Position numbers and translations under genes: made by a program. A stretch of DNA of 64,000 nt from Muribaculaceae bacterium (GTDB lineage: Bacteria; Bacteroidota; Bacteroidia; Bacteroidales; Muribaculaceae), in NCBI GenBank assembly GCA_022508985.1, contig JAFLUA010000003.1, positions 62,001-126,000 of the forward strand, written 5' to 3'. The notes beneath the pieces were generated by a model. That model did no database searches, was not told the DNA's origin, and was given only the letters and a program-made list of their open reading frames with translations. Position 1 is the first letter of the stretch, and each line of letters begins with the position of its first letter. This document shows positions 36,464 to 45,823 of this stretch, piece by piece.

Positions 36464-36495
36464 TTTGCACAATAGGCAAAAAAAGTATAATTTTG
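36464..36495 (+). promoter_or_regulatory. Promoter of the rimP-nusA-infB-folK operon
   Basis: TTTG at 36464-36467 and TAATTTTG at 36488-36495, spacer 20; consensus. Transcription would start near 36501. Confidence 0.8.
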
Positions 36496-36510
36496 CATTA
36501 CATCTTCGAG

Positions 36511-36538
36511 AGAGGAGGAGGCTCAAGCTTCCTCCTCT
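36511..36538 (+). promoter_or_regulatory. Terminator-like leader hairpin upstream of rimP
   Basis: AGAGGAGGAGGC pairs with GCTTCCTCCTCT around loop TCAA, 12 pairs with one G-U, followed by TTATTT. It lies between the promoter and ATG 36564, about ten bases after the predicted start, in the leader of the operon that encodes NusA. An intrinsic attenuator is the natural reading. Confidence 0.7.
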
Positions 36539-36563
36539 TTATTTGGGGGTGTGCCTAAAAGAT

Positions 36564-37049
36564 ATGATAGACAAAGAATTATTGAACCAGACGGTAGAGG
36601 AGGCAATATCGGGCACCGATATATATGTTGTAGACATCACCGTAAACAGCGGCAACGACATCGTAGTAGAGCTCGATTCGCTAAGCACCATCGACATTGA
36701 CATCTGCGCTTCGGTGACGCGTAAAATAGAAGCGGTGTTCGACCGCGACGTTGAAGACTACCAACTCGAAGTGGGTTCATCGGGAATAACCTCCGATTTT
36801 AAGGTGCGCGCGCAGTACGAAAAGAATCTCGGCAACGAGGTGGAAATATTAACTCGCGACGGCCGAAAGCTATATGGCACTCTCGTAGAAGTGGCTGATG
36901 GTGAACCTTGTGACCGCGATGTCGATTTCACCGTTGAAATACCGGTAAAAGTTAAAGAGCCTGGAGCTAAGCGCCCTACTATACGCCAAGAATCCTTAAA
37001 ACTGACATCATCGGAGTGTAAATATATCAGATACGACTTAAAATTTTAA
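36564..37049 (+). CDS. rimP: RimP ribosome maturation factor
   Basis: 161 residues from ATG 36564; the frame extends upstream but through the promoter hairpin, so the later ATG is chosen. RimP helps mature the 30S subunit. Seen: IDIDICASVTRKIEAVFDRD (N-terminal alpha-beta domain), YQLEVGSSGI with the SPGxxR motif reduced to SSGIT, and a C-terminal SH3-like barrel (VEILTRDGRKLYGTLVE). First gene of rimP-nusA-infB. Confidence 0.88.
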   Translation: MIDKELLNQTVEEAISGTDIYVVDITVNSGNDIVVELDSLSTIDIDICASVTRKIEAVFDRDVEDYQLEVGSSGITSDFKVRAQYEKNLGNEVEILTRDGRKLYGTLVEVADGEPCDRDVDFTVEIPVKVKEPGAKRPTIRQESLKLTSSECKYIRYDLKF

Positions 37050-37113
37050 CCAAACACTCCGGAGAGATTCTACCGACTCATTCCTTTGATAAATAATTAA
37101 AAACACAAATATA

Positions 37114-38421
37114 ATGGCAAAAAAAGAAGAAAGACCGAATATGGTCGAACAGTTCGCAGAGTTTAAGGAGCTGAAAAACATCGACAAAACGACGATGATA
37201 AGTGTCCTCGAAGAATCGTTTCGCAACGTTCTTGCAAAGATGTTTGGCACCGACGAAAACCTCGACGTGATTCTCAACCCTGATAAGGGCGACGTACAGA
37301 TATTCCAGAACCTCGAAGTCGTACCTGATGGCGAGGTAGAAAACCCCAACCTTCAGATATCACTCAGCGATGCGCGTGCCGATGACGACCCCGAAGCAGA
37401 AGTCGGCGAAGAACACTCCCGCGAAATTATTTTTGAAAAATTCGGGCGCCGCGCTATTCTAAATCTGCGTCAGACTCTTCAAAGCCGTATCCTCGACCTT
37501 CAAAAAGAGGCCGTGTATAACAAATTCAAAGAGATGGAAGGCGAACTCGTTTCGGGCGAAGTTTACCAAACATGGTCGCGTGAAATATTACTTCTCGACG
37601 ACGACAAAAACGAGTTGTTGCTCCCAAAAAGCGAAGCAATACCCACCGATTTCTTCCGTAAAGGCGAGACGGTGAGAGCCGTAATTGCCAATGTCGATAA
37701 TAAAAACAACAACCCAAAAATCACAGTATCGCGCGTGAGCGAGCACTTCCTTCGCCGCCTGTTTGAGCTCGAAGTGCCCGAAATACACGACGGACTCATC
37801 AACATACGCGCCGTTGCACGTATACCGGGAGAGCGCGCCAAAATAGCAGTAGAAAGCTACGACGACCGTATCGACCCCGTTGGTGCTTGCGTAGGTGTTA
37901 AAGGCTCGCGCATACATGGCATCGTACGCGAGTTGCGCAACGAAAACATCGACGTAATATGCTATACGCCCAACCCCTCATTGTTTATCCAACGCGCTTT
38001 GTCTCCGGCTCGCATCTCCAACATACGTCTTGACGAAGAAAACCGCAAGGCCGAAGTATTCTTACGCCCGGAAGAAGTATCGTTAGCTATTGGTAAGAAT
38101 GGACATAACATCAAACTTGCCACAATGCTCACAGGATACGAAATCGATGTTTACCGCGATACCGAAATGGTTTACGACGATGACATCTATCTCGACGAAT
38201 TCCTCGACGAAATCGAGGCTTGGGTTATTAGCGCCCTCAAAAATATGGGCTGCGTAACGGCGAAAAGCGTGCTGAACACACCGCGCAATGTCCTTATAGA
38301 GAAATCCGACCTCGAGGAGAATACTATCGACGAAGTTCTCGAAATTTTGCGTAATGAATATGCCGACGACGAGAATGTTGATAGCGAAAATACCACCGAA
38401 GAAGCGGAAGCCGACGCATGA
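37114..38421 (+). CDS. nusA: NusA transcription elongation/termination factor
   Basis: 435 residues. N-terminal RNAP-binding domain (about 10-125), S1 domain (about 130-205), two KH domains (SPARISNIRLDEENR, LAIGKNGHNIKLA) and an acidic tail from about 410 (DENVDSENTTEEAEADA). Like other Bacteroidota NusA it lacks the two C-terminal acidic repeats of E. coli. It can influence the leader hairpin of its own operon. Confidence 0.95.
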   Translation: MAKKEERPNMVEQFAEFKELKNIDKTTMISVLEESFRNVLAKMFGTDENLDVILNPDKGDVQIFQNLEVVPDGEVENPNLQISLSDARADDDPEAEVGEEHSREIIFEKFGRRAILNLRQTLQSRILDLQKEAVYNKFKEMEGELVSGEVYQTWSREILLLDDDKNELLLPKSEAIPTDFFRKGETVRAVIANVDNKNNNPKITVSRVSEHFLRRLFELEVPEIHDGLINIRAVARIPGERAKIAVESYDDRIDPVGACVGVKGSRIHGIVRELRNENIDVICYTPNPSLFIQRALSPARISNIRLDEENRKAEVFLRPEEVSLAIGKNGHNIKLATMLTGYEIDVYRDTEMVYDDDIYLDEFLDEIEAWVISALKNMGCVTAKSVLNTPRNVLIEKSDLEENTIDEVLEILRNEYADDENVDSENTTEEAEADA

Positions 38422-38444
38422 TTTGAAATTTGAAATTTCAAATC
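38420..38444. repeat. Perfect inverted repeat between nusA and infB
   Basis: GATTTGAAATTT, one G, AAATTTCAAATC: twelve-base arms that begin at the nusA stop codon. A third, imperfect copy AAATCTCAAATC follows at about 38455-38466. Such A/T palindromes are common in Bacteroidota intergenic DNA; role unknown. Confidence 0.7.
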
Positions 38445-38477
38445 CAAAAATTACAAATCTCAAATCAAAAACAATTT

Positions 38478-41336
38478 ATGGCAAAAACGAAAATAAGTAA
38501 AATAGCAAAGGACCTCAATATATCGCTGCCAACAGTTATTGAGTTTTTGCGCAAAAAAAATATAGTAATTGAAGAAAGTCCTAACACTCGTGTAGAAGAC
38601 GACATTGTCGATCTTCTCATGGGGGCTTTCAAAAGCGATAAAGACCTCAAAAATCGGTCGACACAAATAAGCACCGAGCGCAAAGAAAATCGTGCTAAAA
38701 TAGTGGACACGCCGAAAGAAGAAGAGGTCGTGATTAAAGCTGCACCGGCGCAACAGCCTCGTATATTGGGTAAAATCGACCTTGACTCCAAAGGCAACCC
38801 CGTAGCGGCTCATCCTACCGAGCCCAAACCGGTTACCGAAACGCCTAAAGCAAGCAAGCCGGAGGCTAAAACGGCAGATGCGGCTAAGGTAGAGGAAAAG
38901 AAAGGGGCGGCTCAGACTAAATCGGAAGAGCCTAAGCAGGCGGAGAAAAAGGCCGAAAAACCTGCAGAACAGCCTAAGAAAACACAGCCTAAAGCCGAGA
39001 CTCCCAAAGCGGAAAACAAGCCGAAGCAGGAGCCCGAAGCTCCGGCAACACCCAATGTCGAAGAAGGTGAAATTTTCACTATCGGACGCACAGCTCCAAC
39101 GCCATCGCTCAACATCGTGGGCAAAATAGACCTCGACGCCATTAACCAAAGCACACGTCCGCCTAAGAAAAAAGGCAAAGAAGACCGTCGTGGCGGTAAA
39201 GGCGAAGGCGCTTCGTCTGATCGTAAAAAACGTCGTCGCATAGCGGGCAAAGAAAAGGTCGACATTGAAAAAGTTGGCCGCACTGCCGGTGATCAGCCTC
39301 GCCAAGGCAACAACAACGATTCGCGTCGCGGAGGACAAGGCGGTGGCAATCAACGCAATAACCAAGGTGGCGAATCACGTCGTGGCGGCAAAAATGCTTC
39401 TCGCAAGCCCGTCACCCCCGAAATCAACGAAGAAGACGTACAAAAGCAGGTTAAAGAGACCCTCGCTCGCCTCACGGCTAAAGACAAAGGCTTGAAAAAA
39501 GGCGCCAAGTGGCGTAAGGAAAAGCGCGAAGCTAATGCCAATCGCGAGCGCGAAGCCCATCAGGCTGAATTGGCCGAAAGCCGCGTGCTTAAAATAACAG
39601 AATTCGTTACTGCAAACGACCTCGCCGCCATGATGGACGTGTCGGTAAACAACGTTATCGCCACATGTATGAATCTCGGTGTAATGGTGTCGATTAACCA
39701 ACGACTCGATGCCGAGACCATCAACATCGTAGCCGACGAATTCGGATTCACAACCGAATATGTATCTGCCGAAGTTGCCGAGGCAATACAGCAAGAAGAA
39801 GACCGCGAGGAAGATCTCGTGAGCCGTCCACCTGTCGTTACCGTAATGGGACACGTCGACCACGGCAAAACCTCGCTCCTCGACTATATACGTAAGGCCA
39901 ATGTTATAGCAGGTGAGGCCGGCGGTATAACCCAGCACATCGGTTCTTATAGCGTGAAACTCGCCGACGGCCGTAACATTACCTTCCTTGACACTCCCGG
40001 CCACGAAGCTTTCACGGCAATGCGTGCCCGCGGTGCTAAAGTTACCGACCTTGTAATTATCATCGTCGCTGCCGACGACAACGTAATGCCACAGACCGTT
40101 GAGGCTATCAATCACGCCTCGGCCGCCGGTGTGCCCATGGTTTTTGCCATAAATAAAATAGATAAGCCACACGCCAATCCCGACAAAATTAAAGAAGAAT
40201 TGGCGGCGATGAACTACCTTGTTGAAGAGTGGGGCGGCAAATATCAAAGCCAAGACATCTCAGCGAAGCAAGGTATTGGCGTTGAAGAGCTTATGGAAAA
40301 AGTGCTTCTCGAAGCCGAGATGCTCGAACTCAAAGCCAATCCAAGCCGCCGTGCCGTAGGTACGATCATCGAATCATCGCTCGACAAGGGCCGCGGATAT
40401 GTTGCTAATGTGCTTGTGCAAAACGGCACACTACACGTTGGCGACGTCGTGTTGGCAGGTAATCACTATGGCAAAGTGAAAGCGATGTTTAACGAACGCA
40501 ACCAGCGCATCAAAGAAGCAGGACCAGCTACTCCGGCACTCATCCTCGGTCTTAACGGCGCTCCCACTGCCGGCGACACCTTCAACGTTCTCGAAACAGA
40601 ACAAGAGGCTCGCGACATTGCAAGCAAACGAGAACAACTCGCACGAGAACAAGGGCTACGCACAACCAAGATGCTTACGCTCGAAGATATCGGTCGCCGT
40701 CGTGCTATCGGCAACTTCCAAGAACTCAACATCATTGTTAAGGGCGACGTTGACGGCTCTATCGAAGCATTGTCCGACTCGCTCATCAAGCTCTCTACCG
40801 AAGAAATACAAATCAACGTCCTCCACAAGGCTGTTGGTGAAATATCGGAGAGCGATGTCACCCTTGCAGCAGCATCCGACGCAATCATTATCGGCTTCCA
40901 AGTACGCCCGAGCGTTGCCGCACGTCGCGCTGCCGAGCGTGATGGCGTTCAGATACGCCTCTATTCGGTAATCTATCAGGCGATAGAAGAAGTTAAGGAC
41001 GCTATGGCCGGACTTCTTGCGCCGGAAATCAAAGAAGAGATTACCGGTACTGCCGAAGTGCTTGAGACGTTCCACGTATCGAAAGTCGGCACTATTGCCG
41101 GTGCTATCGTTCGTGAAGGAAAAATCAGACGCGGCTGCAAAGTGCGCCTCATTCGCGATGGCATCGTACGCTATACAGGCGAACTTGGCTCGCTCAAACG
41201 CTTCAAAGACGACGTCAAAGAAGTGCTGTCGGGCTACGATTGCGGTATCTCGATTGCAGGATATAACGATGTTAAAGTCGGCGACCTTATTGAAGGTTTC
41301 GAAGAAAAAGAAATTTCTCGTAGCATCGACGATTGA
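38478..41336 (+). CDS. infB: Translation initiation factor IF-2
   Basis: 952 residues from ATG 38478 ([16 protein letters not shown]). Order: IF2_N module (about 3-55), long Lys/Glu/Ala/Pro and Arg/Gly-rich linker (about 70-350), second IF2_N part ([17 protein letters not shown]), GTPase at about 455-620 with G1 [10 protein letters not shown]3 DTPGHEAF, G4 NKID and G5 SAKQG, then domains II-IV. The G domain is intact. It places fMet-tRNA on the 30S subunit and stimulates subunit joining. Antisense ORFs of 290-300 codons are artefacts of the skewed linker. Confidence 0.97.
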   Translation: MAKTKISKIAKDLNISLPTVIEFLRKKNIVIEESPNTRVEDDIVDLLMGAFKSDKDLKNRSTQISTERKENRAKIVDTPKEEEVVIKAAPAQQPRILGKIDLDSKGNPVAAHPTEPKPVTETPKASKPEAKTADAAKVEEKKGAAQTKSEEPKQAEKKAEKPAEQPKKTQPKAETPKAENKPKQEPEAPATPNVEEGEIFTIGRTAPTPSLNIVGKIDLDAINQSTRPPKKKGKEDRRGGKGEGASSDRKKRRRIAGKEKVDIEKVGRTAGDQPRQGNNNDSRRGGQGGGNQRNNQGGESRRGGKNASRKPVTPEINEEDVQKQVKETLARLTAKDKGLKKGAKWRKEKREANANREREAHQAELAESRVLKITEFVTANDLAAMMDVSVNNVIATCMNLGVMVSINQRLDAETINIVADEFGFTTEYVSAEVAEAIQQEEDREEDLVSRPPVVTVMGHVDHGKTSLLDYIRKANVIAGEAGGITQHIGSYSVKLADGRNITFLDTPGHEAFTAMRARGAKVTDLVIIIVAADDNVMPQTVEAINHASAAGVPMVFAINKIDKPHANPDKIKEELAAMNYLVEEWGGKYQSQDISAKQGIGVEELMEKVLLEAEMLELKANPSRRAVGTIIESSLDKGRGYVANVLVQNGTLHVGDVVLAGNHYGKVKAMFNERNQRIKEAGPATPALILGLNGAPTAGDTFNVLETEQEARDIASKREQLAREQGLRTTKMLTLEDIGRRRAIGNFQELNIIVKGDVDGSIEALSDSLIKLSTEEIQINVLHKAVGEISESDVTLAAASDAIIIGFQVRPSVAARRAAERDGVQIRLYSVIYQAIEEVKDAMAGLLAPEIKEEITGTAEVLETFHVSKVGTIAGAIVREGKIRRGCKVRLIRDGIVRYTGELGSLKRFKDDVKEVLSGYDCGISIAGYNDVKVGDLIEGFEEKEISRSIDD

Positions 41337-41821
41337 AAACAAACGTTTATCTCAATATAGGCTCTAATAGCGGCGACAGACAGCGTTTTCTCGACGCTGC
41401 TGTTGCGGCTATTCTTGAACTCGATATTTTTTCCGGGGCACATTGCGAAACGTCCGACGCTATCGAAACGGAGCCGTGGGGCTTTGAATCGACACAACTC
41501 TTTCTCAACATAGGCGTTAAACTCACCTATGAGCATGATGGCGAATGGAATTCGACAGAACTTGAGGCCCTACTCGACGCTATTCAAAGCGTAGAAAAAC
41601 GGTTGAGCGCCACTGCACACCGCAATCAAGATGGCACGTACCGCGATCGAGAGGTCGATATCGACATCATCGCGGTTGATAATATCGAGTATGAAAGCCA
41701 ACGGCTATGTATCCCTCACCGACAGATGTGTAGCCGCTATTTCGTCCTGAAGCCAATGTCGATCCTTGCTCCTGAGTGGAGGCATCCAAAGACAAATTTA
41801 ACTGCAGGGCAAATGCTCTGA
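41333..41821 (+). CDS. folK: HPPK: 6-hydroxymethyl-7,8-dihydropterin pyrophosphokinase
   Basis: 162 residues starting at TTG 41333, which overlaps the infB stop as TTGA. There is no in-frame ATG before the conserved N-terminus [11 protein letters not shown], so this non-ATG start and coupling with infB is well supported. HPPK passes pyrophosphate from ATP to the pterin in folate synthesis. Motifs: ETEPWGF (substrate loop), FLNIGVKL and [10 protein letters not shown] (the DIDI metal Asps). Normal length 155-165. Confidence 0.92.
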   Translation: MKTNVYLNIGSNSGDRQRFLDAAVAAILELDIFSGAHCETSDAIETEPWGFESTQLFLNIGVKLTYEHDGEWNSTELEALLDAIQSVEKRLSATAHRNQDGTYRDREVDIDIIAVDNIEYESQRLCIPHRQMCSRYFVLKPMSILAPEWRHPKTNLTAGQML

Positions 41822-41866
41822 AAAATAGAACAATACGGCTTTGTCGATAAAATTAAGCTATTTTTC
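41820..41866 (+). terminator. Possible terminator after folK
   Basis: GAAAAATAG and CTATTTTTC, nine pairs around a 29-base loop that itself contains ACGGCTTTGTCG; A/T-rich, so weak. Confidence 0.35.
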
Positions 41867-41896
41867 GGTAATAAGAGCGCATATGTCGGTATGCTA

Positions 41897-41927
41897 TTGT
41901 CTATAATACTATAAACACATAACTTTG
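41897..41927 (+). promoter_or_regulatory. Promoter of the outer-membrane barrel gene
   Basis: TTG at 41897-41899 and TAACTTTG at 41920-41927, spacer 20. The ATG is only ten bases after the -7 element, so the leader is extremely short. Confidence 0.65.
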
Positions 41928-41937
41928 TCAGCGAAAA

Positions 41938-44769
41938 ATGAGAGAATTGAGAAATCTTATTGTTTTGATGGTTTTTGCATTCCTGAGCGAGGCGACCGTG
42001 ATGGCCGTCTCGCTTCGTGGTATTGTAACAGATGCCTCTACCGGCGAAGAGCTAATCCAGGCATCAATCAGAGTGCTCTCGGCACGCGACTCAAGCCTTG
42101 TAAAAGGTGCTGTCACAAACGAGTCGGGGCGCTTCAAAATAGAGAACCTAAATTCCGGAAAGTACATTGTCGAAGCCTCGTATGTGGGCTACACCCCGCA
42201 ATATCGAAATATCACGGCAGGCAAATCCGATATCTCACTTAAAGCCTTTGCGCTCAACGAAAGCAGCATCATGCTCAAAGAGGCAACCGTAACCGGCATA
42301 CGCACCCCGATGAAGGTTATGGAAGATACCGTTGAATTCAGCGCCGAGTCATATAAAACGCAGCCCAATGCTGTCGTTGAAGATTTGCTCAAACGGTTGC
42401 CGGGCGTCGAAGTAAGTAGCGACGGCAAAATCACCGCCAACGGTAAGGAAGTATCGAAAATACTTGTCGATGGTAAAGAGTTTTTCAGCGACGACCCTAC
42501 CGTGGCTTCACGCAACCTGCCGGTCGACATGGTTGATAAACTGCAGGTTGTAGATCGCAAGAGCGACCTTGCTCGAATGACAGGTGTCGATGACGGCGAG
42601 GACGAGACTGTGATAAACCTCACCGTGAAAAAGAATATGAAAAACGGGTGGTTTGGCAATGTTGAAGGCGGATACGGAACCGACAACCATTATAAAGGAA
42701 ATTTTACCGTAAACCGCTTTTGGAATGAAAACCAAATAACCTTTCTCGGTGCTGCCAACAACATAAACGAGCCCGGCTTCGCCGACGGCGCTTCGGGCCG
42801 CTTCCGCAGATTTGGCGGCAACAACGGCATCACCAATTCGCAATCGCTCGGTGTAAACTTCAACGTAGGGCGCGGCGAAATCTTACGTTTTGGAGGTAAC
42901 ATACTTTATAGTCACACCGATATAGAAACCCGCTCTACATCGGAGCGGCAATATCTTTTTGCTGATTCAAGTTCGACAAACACATCGAGCAAACGCTCGC
43001 GCGACAAAGGCCATAATTTCCGCGCCGACTTCCGCATGCAGTGGAAACCCGACAGCTTCAACACGCTCGATTTCCGCCCTAACATTTCATTGAACTACAA
43101 TAATTCATCATCGCAAGACTCTTCGTCTACTTTTGCCGGCGATTTCGCTCGCACTGAGGTGACGCGTAGCCTCAATCGCGGCACATCGAAGGGTAGCTCT
43201 TTTGAGTTTGGCGGACGCTTAATCTACAATCACAGTTTTGCTTCGCGCCGTGGACGCTCTTTCTCGGCAACGCTCAATTATCGCATGAGTAATGTAAGGG
43301 AGAACTCCGACACCTACTCTCGCAACCGCTTTTATCTCTTCAACGATTCAATCGACCTATACGACCAATTTGCCGATAACCATACGTGGAGCAACAACGT
43401 TAGTGCGCGCGTAAGCTGGACAGAACCTCTTGGCAATGCCGCCAAGGGCAACTTTCTTACCCTGGCTTATAACTTCTCCTACCGGTGGAATAATGCCGAT
43501 AAACTCACATACGACCATCCTGTCGATTTCCCTAACGGATGGGGTGGAGAGCCCGTCGTCTCTGAAGATTCGGTATTTAATGCCAACTTGTCGAATCAAT
43601 TCCGCAACGACTATATGAGCCAAGACATTCGCGTAGGATTTCGCCACGTCGATAAATCGACAAACATGGAAGTCGGGCTGTCGCTATTACCGCAGATGTC
43701 GCAATCGCACAACCTTATAAATTCGGCCAAAGATATTCCACGCCGCAACGTTTTCAACTTCGCGCCATATCTGCGTTATCGCTATAAGATTACCAAGAAC
43801 CGAAGCCTGCAGCTCAATTACGCCGGACGCTCTTCGCAACCGTCGATGACACAATTACAACCCGTAGCCGATATGTCCGACCCGCTGCGTATCGTGATAG
43901 GTAACCCCGAACTTGTACCCGCTTTTAACCACAGCCTTAACGTTCGCTTCCAAGACTTTAACCCCGACAAGCAACGGTCGATTATGGCTATGATTAACGC
44001 ACAATATCAACAAAACTCTATAGTATCGAAAACAACATTCAACTCGGAAACAGGCGGTCAAACTACGACATACGAGAATGTTAACGGAGTGTGGAACGTG
44101 CGCGGCATGAACATGATATCGCTGCCAATCTCGAAAAATAAAGCATTCACTTTTAACAACCACCTCTTCGTCAACTACTCCAATAGCATAGGCTTCAACA
44201 ATGGCATGCGCAACCGCTCGGGATCGTTTATGGTGGGTGAAAGCTTTGGCGTCGCATGGCGACCCGATTATTTGGAGTTTGAGCTCCGACCGACATATCG
44301 CTTCCAAAATGTAAGCAACAGCGTGCAGAGCAACTCTAATCGCACCGTTCACTCCTTCGGAGGCTCGTTCTATGCCACATACACCATACCTATAGGAGTA
44401 GTCATAAGCTCCGACATCAACTATTCAGCCACATCGGGCTATTCACAAGGCTACGATAGCAAAACGTGGATGTGGAATGCCTCTGTGTCGTATCAATTCC
44501 TCCGTGGTAAGGCTGCCGCGCTCACACTACGCGCTTACGACATTTTGGGCCAACGCTCTAACATATTCCGCAACATTACCGCCAACTATATCGACGACAG
44601 CCGATATAACTCTCTCACACGCTATTTCATGCTGTCGTTCAGCTATAAATTCAACACCTTCGGCAAGGGTAATGAACCCGAAAGCCGTGGCAGAATGCGG
44701 GGCGGCGACGGCGGCCGACGCCCATCGGGCCCACCTCCCGGCGGCGGTGGAGGACGTCCCCCAAGGTAA
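41938..44769 (+). CDS. TonB receptor-like outer-membrane beta-barrel protein (CarboxypepD_reg-like, OMP_b-brl_3)
   Basis: 943 residues. Signal peptide to about 24, a CarboxypepD_reg-like domain (GIVTDASTGEELIQASIRV, to about 105), plug-like segment (VEDLLKRLPGVEVSSDGKITANGKEV, ILVDGKEFFSDDP) and a large barrel. The C-terminus is unusual: a Gly/Pro/Arg-rich tail (RMRGGDGGRRPSGPPPGGGG) after the last strand. The C-terminal aromatic of BAM substrates is thus not terminal. It is a common Bacteroidota family of unknown substrate, often near sensor or peptide genes; here it is a single transcript. Confidence 0.8.
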   Translation: MRELRNLIVLMVFAFLSEATVMAVSLRGIVTDASTGEELIQASIRVLSARDSSLVKGAVTNESGRFKIENLNSGKYIVEASYVGYTPQYRNITAGKSDISLKAFALNESSIMLKEATVTGIRTPMKVMEDTVEFSAESYKTQPNAVVEDLLKRLPGVEVSSDGKITANGKEVSKILVDGKEFFSDDPTVASRNLPVDMVDKLQVVDRKSDLARMTGVDDGEDETVINLTVKKNMKNGWFGNVEGGYGTDNHYKGNFTVNRFWNENQITFLGAANNINEPGFADGASGRFRRFGGNNGITNSQSLGVNFNVGRGEILRFGGNILYSHTDIETRSTSERQYLFADSSSTNTSSKRSRDKGHNFRADFRMQWKPDSFNTLDFRPNISLNYNNSSSQDSSSTFAGDFARTEVTRSLNRGTSKGSSFEFGGRLIYNHSFASRRGRSFSATLNYRMSNVRENSDTYSRNRFYLFNDSIDLYDQFADNHTWSNNVSARVSWTEPLGNAAKGNFLTLAYNFSYRWNNADKLTYDHPVDFPNGWGGEPVVSEDSVFNANLSNQFRNDYMSQDIRVGFRHVDKSTNMEVGLSLLPQMSQSHNLINSAKDIPRRNVFNFAPYLRYRYKITKNRSLQLNYAGRSSQPSMTQLQPVADMSDPLRIVIGNPELVPAFNHSLNVRFQDFNPDKQRSIMAMINAQYQQNSIVSKTTFNSETGGQTTTYENVNGVWNVRGMNMISLPISKNKAFTFNNHLFVNYSNSIGFNNGMRNRSGSFMVGESFGVAWRPDYLEFELRPTYRFQNVSNSVQSNSNRTVHSFGGSFYATYTIPIGVVISSDINYSATSGYSQGYDSKTWMWNASVSYQFLRGKAAALTLRAYDILGQRSNIFRNITANYIDDSRYNSLTRYFMLSFSYKFNTFGKGNEPESRGRMRGGDGGRRPSGPPPGGGGGRPPR

Positions 44770-44816
44770 TTTTATTGGTGCTTGATGGCCCTGAGAACAA
44801 AAAACTCGCCTAATTC

Positions 44817-44847
44817 TTTGTAGATTGGCAGAAAAACTCTAACTTTG
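44817..44847 (+). promoter_or_regulatory. Promoter of the DUF177-rpmF unit
   Basis: TTTG at 44817-44820 and TAACTTTG at 44840-44847, spacer 19. ATG at 44872. Confidence 0.7.
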
Positions 44848-44871
44848 CAGAGTTTTTCACACTACGGCAAA

Positions 44872-45471
44872 ATGGGAAAGTTTAGCGCATATAAATTGCC
44901 TCTGAAAAGCCTTGGAGTTGGTGCTCACAACTTTGAGTATCACCTCGACAAACAGTTTTTCGTCGATATGGAAAGTGCCGATGTGCACGATGCCGACTTG
45001 ACGGTGACACTAGGGGTGCTATACAATGGCGATTTCTATAACCTTGACTTTCACATATCAGGCGATGTGGTGCTCATATGCGACCGCTGTCTCGACGACC
45101 TTCGCTATCCGATAGAAGCCGATTACCATATCGTAGTAAAATATGGCGACGACTACAACGATGATAGCGATGAAGTGTTGGAGATTCCCGAGAGTGATTC
45201 GACACTCAATGTGGCGTATATGATTTACGACACGGCAACCCTTGCGATACCGATGAAACACGTGCATCCGTTGGGCAAGTGCAATCGCCAGATGAGCGCT
45301 ATGCTGAAGAAACATAGAGCACAAGCCGCCGATGACGACGCAGAACTCGAGAATGCTCTCATCGACGAAATTGACAATATTGACGCCGACAGCGACAATT
45401 CTGCAACTAACGACCCACGTTGGGACGCCTTGCGAAAATTGTCGGGCGACAACAACATAACATCTGAATAA
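44872..45471 (+). CDS. DUF177/YceD-family protein
   Basis: 199 residues from ATG 44872, just after a consensus promoter; upstream extension runs through the -7 element. DUF177 proteins are always next to rpmF and are linked to 23S rRNA handling. A CxxC-type pair (VLICDRCLDDL, about residues 66-69) marks the typical metal-like knuckle, followed by an acidic middle and C-terminal NDPRWDALRKL, the conserved family end. Confidence 0.85.
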   Translation: MGKFSAYKLPLKSLGVGAHNFEYHLDKQFFVDMESADVHDADLTVTLGVLYNGDFYNLDFHISGDVVLICDRCLDDLRYPIEADYHIVVKYGDDYNDDSDEVLEIPESDSTLNVAYMIYDTATLAIPMKHVHPLGKCNRQMSAMLKKHRAQAADDDAELENALIDEIDNIDADSDNSATNDPRWDALRKLSGDNNITSE

Positions 45472-45494
45472 TTAAACAGTTAGAATAAAAAACA

Positions 45495-45680
45495 ATGGCA
45501 CATCCTAAACGCAAGCAATCAAAGACTCGCACAGCGAAACGCCGCACTCACGACAAAGCTGTGGCTCCGACTCTCGCACTTTGCCCCAACTGTGGCGCTT
45601 GGCACATCTATCACACTGTATGTGGCGAATGCGGCTACTATCGTGGCAAACAAGCTATCGTTAAAGACGCTGCTCTCTAA
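45495..45680 (+). CDS. rpmF: Ribosomal protein L32
   Basis: 61 residues. Basic N-terminus MAHPKRKQSKTRTAKRR and a C-terminal zinc ribbon CPNCGAWHIYHTVCGECGYY with four Cys, so the zinc-containing (C+) form. Downstream of DUF177 by 23 bp. Confidence 0.97.
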   Translation: MAHPKRKQSKTRTAKRRTHDKAVAPTLALCPNCGAWHIYHTVCGECGYYRGKQAIVKDAAL

Positions 45681-45738
45681 TCGCAGTTCGTTCTTTGCGA
45701 CTATACGGTGCGCATTTTATCTAAAAGGCTTTCCTTAC

Positions 45739-45776
45739 GCCGCCTCATTATCATGAAACAACGATAAAAGGGCGGC
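45739..45776 (+). promoter_or_regulatory. Hairpin between rpmF and fabH
   Basis: GCCGCC (45739-45744) pairs with GGCGGC (45771-45776), with an inner TATC/GATA pair. No U-tract follows. Either a processing or partial-termination structure between the ribosomal gene and fabH, or chance. Confidence 0.4.
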
Positions 45777-45823
45777 ATGAGGACATCTTTTACGTAACCT
45801 AAACACAACAAAGAAAACAAATC

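Noticed and set aside
38460-40253. Antisense ORFs of about 300 and 290 codons across infB
   Set aside because: They mirror the low-complexity, codon-biased linker and GTPase of infB; aromatic-rich shadow proteins with no family.
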